Positions 56,605 through 64,000 of a stretch of 64,000 nt of DNA are shown here, in pieces. This stretch comes from Thermothelomyces thermophilus ATCC 42464 (lineage: Eukaryota > Ascomycota > Sordariomycetes > Sordariales > Chaetomiaceae), in the NCBI RefSeq assembly GCF_000226095.1, contig NC_016472.1, forward strand, positions 4,898,001 to 4,962,000, written 5' to 3'. Made by a program: the position numbers and the translations under genes. The notes under the pieces were generated by a model, which was not told the origin of the DNA, ran no database searches, and was given only the letters and a program-made list of their open reading frames with translations. Numbering within the stretch: the first letter of the stretch is position 1; each line of letters begins with the position of its first letter.

Positions 56605-59600
56605 GGTGTTGCTGGGATTAGGGAGGATAATGTGGCGAGATGGTTTGGTGATGGATGTAGGGTATGCCGCAGACTTGTTGACTTAGGGAGAGCGTGACTA
56701 TGACACTATTGCATAGCGCAATGAACGGTCGAGCAGACTGTAGTTTTTGAAGGCGACGGGAAAGGCGGGATTAAGATGGCGGCGGACCCGAAAGGGTGGC
56801 GGAGCGGGTTCCGGGAAGGTAAGGTATAGGGGTGTAAGTGAACGCAGGCTGGGAGGGTTAGGATGGAAACCGTGCCCACTGCGGCAGGCTGCTAACTAAC
56901 CTGGAGCGGGATCACGGACAAAACTGCTCAGGTATTTAGAGAATCGGGCAGAATAAGCGAGACAGATTACTTCTGACACCGAGAGAGCAAAACCAACACA
57001 AGAAGGATGCGAAGCCAGCAAGAGCAGGCCGGACCTGGGTAGCCTTATTATACCCGGACGCTCTGAGTGGGCGCCAGACCCGCGGGTCTGGCGCAGCAGC
57101 CATGACCTAACGCTTTCCTTGACAGGTCCAGGCCGCAGTCTGGGGTGTCCGGGTTCCTGTTCTAAATTTTAGCGGATCGAACGGCCTCACGGAACCGGTC
57201 GCGGGATGCGAGCCCATTTGCCATCCATGTCCGTGATGTACTTGTACTGTACATCCTGACCGGATACTTGTAGTGTACTATGGTTGCGAGCCAAAGTTTC
57301 ACCCCCTGCACAGGTACCGACAGGGATCTCTCGGAAAAACCTCTCAGGCCTCTACCACCAGTTTTTCCTGCCTGCGCCTGCCTACGCCCGCCTGTCAAGC
57401 CCCCTGTTAATACCCAGACAGGGGGTCAAACTTACCCATCATACCTCGTACGTTTCATGCATGGGCGGTTTCCGCTGTCCTCGCGTGTTCTTGGGCGCAT
57501 GCGCGCGGGGTGGATCTCCCAATTCTCAAAGACGAGAATCTTATTGGAGCTCCGGGATCTCCAAAAGAAATTCGGGCAAGCCGCGGTGAACATGACTGGT
57601 GGAATCAGCCGCTTGGCATGGAGGGCGTGGGCTAAGTGCCTCTTCTGCACGGACAAGAGTATCTCTTTGTGGAATTTCGGGGAATGCTTTTCCTAGTGTG
57701 GTGGAGGGACCAGCGCGGGATGGATCGAACACCGACAGGCCGAGATCGACCAGCCCAACGAAGTGTACTGCGTAGTACTTGTAAGCTCACGTCCTGCAGT
57801 GTCTGTATGTACTGTACGTATGTACACCACTGTGTAGCGGTGTTGTACTGTACATACCGACACCGACCTGCTTCGAGCCTCAGGGGCTTTAGCAAACGCT
57901 GGTCGTTAGTCAAGTGACAGAGTGTTTCGAATAGCCTTCGGCAGACAATGAGACAAGAAAGGCGAGATTTTTCGGCTCCATGTATACGGAGTACCGGGCG
58001 AGTGGCCAAAGCCAGGAACTCCCTTGCTCGAAGCTGCCGAGTTTTCGGACTGGCGTGGGGGTTCAACCAAAGTTGGGGGTTGAAGTTGGGGTGCCCGAGG
58101 CGAAGTTGGGTAAGAAACGCGCGGCAAGCCTTAACAGCAACTTGCCTCTGCAGGCACGAGAGACTTCCGAATATGCGCATAATGCCTGCAGCTTGGATGC
58201 AACGATAGAGTAACAAAGCAATTGTCAATGTACAAGGAGAGTCTTCACGCGTTTTCTGAACCAAAGGAAAACGCTCTCTGGGAGTTGATCGTCATAGCTC
58301 GACACCCGACGGAAGTGGGGAAGAGCGCGAGCCGGGCCCGCGCCGGCCAAAAAGAAGCAACTACGCGGGCGAAAGGCCTCGTGACATGCCTTGTTTTGGG
58401 CTGCCCCACTTGAGCCCACCCGGCACCCCGGCCCCAAGCCCCGGAATATGGCTTACCTCTGCCGTCGTGGAACCTCGACCGCTTAGCCTCTGCGTCAGGT
58501 ACATACAAGTATGTGTGTTCTCTCCGTGCAGTGTTGCACATACACTAACGATTCTGTAAACTAGTGCACCACGTATAGTGGTGTACACAACAATGCACGA
58601 ACACGGAAACAAAAACTAGTGTATGGGCTGGCAACAGCCACTGGAGCTCTTCCGGCCCACCAAAGAAGTCGTTAGACAAAAAGCAGCCTGTTCTTATGTC
58701 ATGGGACTGAATGCTCCAGCTCCAGGGAGCACGTTCATTACAAGAACATACGTGTGTCACAGCACGGGCTGCCTCCAGTTTCATCGCTTTCACCAGCAGT
58801 ACTCTTCAACAATGCCAAAATAAGGTATGCAGCGTAGTAGCCCGAGGTTCAAACAGAAGTACCTATGTGGTCTATGTATGTACCTGGCTTAGTGGAGGTG
58901 CTCAGGAGGTTGACGCCTAATAATGGACTGATGATACTCGAGATCGTAAATGTACACGTCAACAAATGTGCAGAGTACTGCAAACACTCGTGCAGTGCCC
59001 ACCTTTGTGATAACATTGGCACTGTGACAGTCGAATTGGCTTCGCAACTGGCGGTAATGCATGTATAGTATCTGTATTCCGTACTCCGTACCTATTTGTG
59101 TACATACAGTATGTACAAGTACTTCGTTCCGCAGCGGCTGCAGCCAAGGCAGCCTGTTTGGGCTGTTGCTACGGGGCGCCAAGGTCCTGTACCCCAGACA
59201 TTGCCACAGTGAGTTAGGCAAACCACATCTCGACCCCTCACCGCTCAGTGATTCGGCTCCGCACGCGATAGGACACCGGCTGGTAACTAGGTGAAACAGG
59301 GACCAGTCAAGACGCTAGATTTCTTCTGCACCTCTCCTAAACCATCGAGGTGCATTGGCCAACAAGGCTGTCGTTGTTGCCTTTTTGACGCTAGGCGACG
59401 GGGTTCCCTGGCATCGACCGCGCCCGTTGCAGGAGTTCATCTTGATGAGGCGTGGTGTTGCATCACACCGAAAGTTGTTGCATGGCCGCTGGTTCAGTCA
59501 CTTGGGCATGGTCAGTTGCCTGGAGACGGCGCAGTCAGCAAAGCAACCCCAATCCAGCCAACATCCGTCGCCAGTTCCCATCCTTGTTCCCGTGATCAAT

Positions 59601-60767
59601 ATGGACGGCACTGAATCAGCAGCTGCAGCTCTTTGGGGCCGCCAGGGTCGTTCCCGACCCGCGGGAACTGTCCGGATTGGATGGGAGCCACAGTCATGCA
59701 TCAGGAGACGACTGAGCCTTGACATATGGCGGCAAGCTACCTTCAAGTTGCACTTGTGGTGATCCTCAGCTTAGCTTTCAATGGGTACATGTAACTAATC
59801 CGTAGTTATTCCGTACTGGATGTGCTTACTGTACGTACCTTACAAATGATATATGTCTGTATGCACACACCAAAGCGGCCTTACTGTAATCGCCGATGAG
59901 ATGCAGCGACTGCAGCCCAACCACTTCCAAAACCGCCCCAAATCGGCAGGGCTGTCAAGTCCCTAGCAACCCAACCCAGCAAATGCCCGTATTCTCAACC
60001 ATGAGTATTAATGTGTCCACGATACTGGGGTTTCTATACTCCGCACGAACCCCTCTTCCCGCATTGCTGCTCCGTCTCTTGCCATCGGAGGGCTTGGCAT
60101 CACATGTACCGCCCAAGACAGGTATCCCAAAGCCTGAAGCAGTACACTACCGAACCAAGCCCGCGGAGTCATTTCCTTAACACTCAAGATACTTCACCTT
60201 CTCGGAGGAACAGGCCTTGACGCGTCTCAGATCCAGGCTAAGCCACAGCTTCCTGCGAGGCTGCCCCGCTGCTCAGGGTCGAGGGTAGGGTTTTGTGTCT
60301 GAAGCCTCTCGAGTGCCCCTCCCCGAGCCTCTCACCTTCCCTTTCGGGGCAACAACATCCACCGCGGCCATTCTCTGGGTATTGAATCGAGGTCAATGCA
60401 GAGCTCTGAGGCGACTTTGTGTTCTGTTCGAGCACGCATTGGTGATGGTATCAAGCAGTCGCTGATACCTTTGGTCTTGAAGCACAATCAGCCGATGTTT
60501 TTTGTTTTCTGATGCGGTCAATCGCCCCCTTACTATTGTTCCCTTCGTCTAAAGCTTTGTCTTGGTTGCTTGCCAGCTACCCCGCCTTCAGGGTCGAACT
60601 CTGGGCCTGATGTGGAAACAGCACGTGCAGAACGGTGGGGCTGTGGCCAGTAGATTGAGGCTGCAAGTCCGGTTTGGGCAGTTGCGACCGCATTTTGAAA
60701 GGGTGATGAGGTGAACTGTAAGCTGAAAGCCGCGAGTTCCCGTGCGTTTGGTGCTCCGGCCGTTTCA
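56605..60767. other. Gene-free block, 4.2 kb
   Basis: This holds the promoters of gluconokinase (left) and DPP III (right). I find no coding frame with motifs or splice structure. It contains the 24-bp GC palindrome (57071-57094), repeated GTAC/TACGGA palindromic clusters (57238-57285, 57760-57865, 58498-58515, 59075-59125, 59783-59845) and three AAGTTGGG repeats near 58069-58111. Confidence 0.5.
57071..57094. repeat. Perfect 24-bp GC-rich palindrome
   Basis: GCGCCAGACCCG is followed immediately by its exact reverse complement, CGGGTCTGGCGC. It lies about 470 bp upstream of the gluconokinase ATG. It could be a dimeric regulator site or a cruciform/hairpin; neither is shown. Confidence 0.92.
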
Positions 60768-63746
60768 ATGCGTGTTTCGTCCCAACTTCCCCTCAGATCT
60801 TATCTGAGGCTTCCTCGGGTTTCAAGTCCACTTCTGGCCCCTTCTGCCTTCCGCGCAACCGCCTTCTCTCGCACACGAATCCTGCAGAATCACTCGCGTC
60901 GTCTTTTCGCCATGGATGCCAAAGAGCTGTCCCAGTACTTGGCCGATGCCCCGCCATCCGTCGTGAGGCTCGAAATCGAGAAGCATTTCAACGCGTTGTC
61001 GGACAAACAGAAGCGTTACGCCCACTTCATCAGCAAGTAAGACACGGACCACATGTGCTCTTCATATGTTCGAATGCATCCGAGGCGCCGCCTGCTTTTT
61101 GCTGCCACCTCGTCTTTCATATTTCCTGAACCGCGCATCTTTCGTCCCTGCTGATTCTCAAATATCATTGCAGGGCCTCGTTTGCTGGCAACCGTATTGT
61201 GCTCCGCCAGGTCTCTCCCGAGTCCGAGGACATCTATGATTTCATTCTCGCCCTGTACAGGACGGCTGGCGGGGACTGGAAGGCGCTTGCAGACAAGGCC
61301 GGTGTTGACGAGCAGGGACTCACGGCCTTTCTCCAATATGCTGCGCAGTTACTGGGCAATAGCGGGAACTATAAGAGCTTCGGGGACTCCAAATTCCTGC
61401 CTCGATGCGACGAATCTGTCTTCGCGGCTCTCGCTTCAACGTCCCCAGAGGCCGAGAAACACTACAAGGCTACCAATGGCGCCATCTTCGCGTCCGACAA
61501 GCAGGGTCTCCTGCATCTCGGCTTCACTGACGAAGGCCATCTGACGACCTATTATCCCGACTCTCCGTCAATCACCAAGGACGAGGTAGTCGCTGTCTCC
61601 AAATGGATGGAGGACAAGGGGCTTCTCCCAGAGAACACCAGGTTGCGAAAGACCGAGAAGGGGGTTTACGAGCTGCTGATTGCCTCGGCCACAACTAGCA
61701 TTCCCAGCCAGGGGGGGGACATTGGCAAGGACACCGAGTATGTGATTAGCGAGGGCCCTCTGGCGGGTAAGACGGTGAGGCTAGTCTATGGCGACTACGC
61801 GAGGGAGATGAATACCATTGCTGGCTTTATCAGGAAAGCGGCAGAGAATGCTGAAAACGAGACGCAGAAGAAAATGCATCTTGCATACGCCGAGTCTTTT
61901 GAGACCGGCTCTCTGCTTGCCTTCAAAGATAGCCAGAGGCACTGGATTCGCGATCAAGGCCCAATGGTAGAATGCAACATTGGCTTCATTGAGACATACC
62001 GTGATCCCGCCGGTGTCCGTGGAGAATGGGAAGGTTTCGCTGCAGGTGAGTGGGCCAGAGCATTTTTCGCTTTCAGAGTCCTTTGCTGACCGAGTTACAC
62101 AGTCGTCAACCGTAGGTTGCTTCCTTGATCCGGCTTGCGGATGTGCTCGTATGGTTGACACGAATCGTAGTTGAGCGAACTCGCGCGTTTGGCGAGCTCG
62201 TTCGTTCTGCCCCCGAATTGATTCCGCTTCTGCCGTGGTCGAAGGACTTTGAGAAAGACAAGTTCTTGTCCCCAGATTTCACCTCGCTGGAGGTGCTAAC
62301 CTTCTGCGGTACGTCTGCTCTGAATGGACATCTGGCATGTGACTTCATCAATGAGGAGGGACGTTTCTAACAGCACGAACTAGGTTCTGGCATCCCTGCC
62401 GGTGTCAACATGTAAGCTGGGGATCCCTTTCCAGTGAACTAGCCACTAACCTCTGAGCAGCCCGAACTACGATGATATCAGGCAACAGGAAGGCTTCAAG
62501 AACGTGAGCTTGGGTACGTAGCCCCCGCGTCCGTGATTGTAGAATGAGTTGGGCTGACAGATATGACAGGCAATGTTTTGAGCGCCAAGGCCCCAGATGA
62601 GAAGATCCCCTTCATCGCCGAGAGCGATCTGGAGCTGTATCAAAAGTATCGTGATGCCGCCTTCGAGGTCCAAGTTGGGCTTCACGAGCTTACCGGTATG
62701 ATATACTGGCTGGCCCCAGCAGGCGAAGACTCCTAACATCTCTCTTCAGGCCACGGCTGTGGTAAGCTCCTCCAGGAGACATCCCCGGGCGTCTACAATT
62801 TCGATGTGAAGAACCCGCCGATTAGCCCGTTGACCGGGAAGCCTATCACCACCTGGTACAAGCCAGGGCAGACATGGGGGTCTGTCTTTGGCGGTGTTGC
62901 CGGAGCGTACGAGGTATGGTTTGGCTCTTACACGCTTGAGTGCTGATGCGGGTAACTGATAGTGTTGCAGGAATGCCGCGCGGAGTTGGTGGCTATGCAT
63001 CTCAGGTGAGTTCGATCCAGGATTGCGGAAACGATTTGTCGCAACTAACACGCGAGAAGCTGCGAATTTGCTGCTCTCAAAATCTTCGGGTTCGGCGACG
63101 GCACCGTCGACATGGATGGCCCGGCCGGTGATGTCCTGTACACATCTTACCTGAGCATGGCTAGGGCTGGCCTCACGTCGATTGAGTTCTGGGATCCGAA
63201 GAGCCAAAAATGGGGGCAGCCTCACTGCCAGGCCCGCTTCGCTATTCTAAAGGCAAGGCCCCTCGGCACGATATGACAAGGATGCAACCTGCTAACATGA
63301 TACTAGGCTTTCCTTGAGGCTGGAGACGACTTCTGCAAGCTGGAATACAAGAACGAAGATCTCTCGGACCTCACTATCCGGCTCGACCGTTCCAAGATTC
63401 TGACGAGCGGCAGGAAGGGCAAGTTGGCCAACGTACTCAACGATCGGGCTGAAAATAACTGACCTTGAAACCACCAGCCGTCGCCGATTTCCTTCAGAAG
63501 ATCCATATCTACAAGTCGACCGCTGATGTTGAGGCTGGCACCAAGTTCTTCAACGAGATGTCGAGCGTTGGGTTGGAATATTGGGGGACCAAGGTGCGGG
63601 ACGTCGTGCTCAAGAACAAGCAGCCGCGGAAGGTGTTTGTGCAGGCAAATACGTTCCTGGATGAAGCCACGGGCAAGGTCACACTCAAGCAGTACGAGCC
63701 TTCCCCCGAGGGGCTCATTCAGAGCTGGGCCGAGAGGGACGTCTGA
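60768..63746 (+). CDS. Dipeptidyl peptidase III
   Basis: Model: exons 60768-61036, 61174-62045, 62103-62111, 62171-62308, 62384-62411, 62461-62513, 62570-62695, 62750-62913, 62971-63005, 63060-63252, 63307-63418, 63478-63746; 755 aa. This zinc peptidase (M49) removes dipeptides from N termini. The zinc site HELTGH (495-500) and EECRAEL (Glu554 as third ligand) are present, with [24 protein letters not shown] and [15 protein letters not shown]. An Arg-rich 48-residue extension before an internal ATG (60912; [10 protein letters not shown], near the usual start) resembles a mitochondrial presequence. Exon 3 is nine nucleotides. Introns 10 (63253-63306) and 11 (63419-63477) begin with GC. Every junction restores frame. 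Confidence 0.94.
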
Positions 63747-64000
63747 CTGCCTGGCGGGCTTCCACTCCGCTCGTCTGATGCTTACCGGTCATTCCTGTGA
63801 AAGCGGTACAAAAGGATCTCCCCATGACGACTATCAGCGCGAATACAGGCGTGGCATAGCTGGAACAAGAATTGCAGACTTCAAGATCGCAAGAGTAATA
63901 GAAATGCTCGAGCAAATGTGACCGGACGCCTGTACGCAAGGTTGTCCAACTCTATTCGCTAGTCCAGAGCTAGTCCAGTTGCGCACCACTAGTCAAAGAC
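63747..64000. other. 3' flank of DPP III
   Basis: The last 254 bp of the window, presumably 3' UTR and spacer. A short inverted pair, CTAGTCCAGAGCTAGTCCAG-like direct repeats (CTAGTCCAG at 63959-63967 and 63970-63978), is the only structure seen. Confidence 0.4.

Noticed and set aside
58069-58111. AAGTTGGG repeated three times
   Set aside because: Short, imperfectly spaced and of low complexity; likely local slippage.
57632-58264. 210-codon minus-strand frame in the second gene-free block
   Set aside because: Composition is not coding-like and it spans GTACATAC palindromes typical of spacers.

Overview
The window is nuclear DNA of a filamentous ascomycete. Genes carry many short introns (about 50-280 nt) with fungal splice signals (GTANGT donors, CTAAC/CTGAC branch points 10-20 nt before the AG). 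Third codon positions are GC-rich, intergenic spacers are long, and the proteins are housekeeping types whose sequences read as Sordariomycetes, most likely Sordariales near Chaetomiaceae. That placement is inferred from remembered family sequences, not from a search. I see no intact transposon, virus-like element, rRNA or tRNA gene, CRISPR array or obvious secondary-metabolite cluster.

Layout: the window opens in the last exon of RAD51 (1-236, +). It continues with nucleoporin NUP120 (791-4584, +), retromer VPS26 (4955-6129, -), ribosomal RPL9 (7368-8368, +), a cysteine-rich single-pass membrane protein (9263-10548, -), V-ATPase subunit H (12239-13872, +), acylphosphatase (14499-15210, +), a DUF726 alpha/beta-hydrolase-like membrane protein (15721-19397, -), UTP23 (20225-21487, -), a PTC7-type PP2C phosphatase (22198-23769, -) and a CAF120-like PH-domain protein (24942-29555, -). 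A 5.4 kb gene-free block follows. Then come a RAD53/CHK2-type FHA-kinase-FHA protein (34984-39008, +), an unrecognised protein with two cysteine modules and polyglutamine (39998-42172, -), oligosaccharyltransferase STT3 (42947-45556, -), the divergent pair RPL35 (46487-47201, -) and RPL6 (47572-48521, +), SNARE GOS1 (49438-50260, +), ATP10 (50612-51733, -) divergent from the branched-chain dehydrogenase E2 (52133-53733, +), and gluconokinase (55810-56604, -). A 4.2 kb gene-free block precedes dipeptidyl peptidase III (60768-63746, +).

The genes do not form one pathway. The closest functional groupings are the shared spacers: two large-subunit ribosomal proteins on either side of 370 bp, and two mitochondrial proteins on either side of 399 bp. 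All exon models were assembled by eye from splice signals, reading-frame continuity and family sequence. Each multi-exon model sums to a whole number of codons.

The most notable observations are: three GC-AG introns (one in GOS1, two consecutive in DPP III); several tiny exons (an ATG-only first exon and a 9-nt last exon in RPL35, a 9-nt exon in DPP III, a 24-nt exon at the STT3 acidic motif, a 13-nt exon for the acylphosphatase phosphate loop); an apparently uncharacterised protein with a duplicated C2C2 module; a perfect 24-bp GC-rich palindrome; and a recurrent family of AT-rich palindromes built from TACGGA and GTACATAC words found in spacers but not exons. I found no convincing new multi-gene system.
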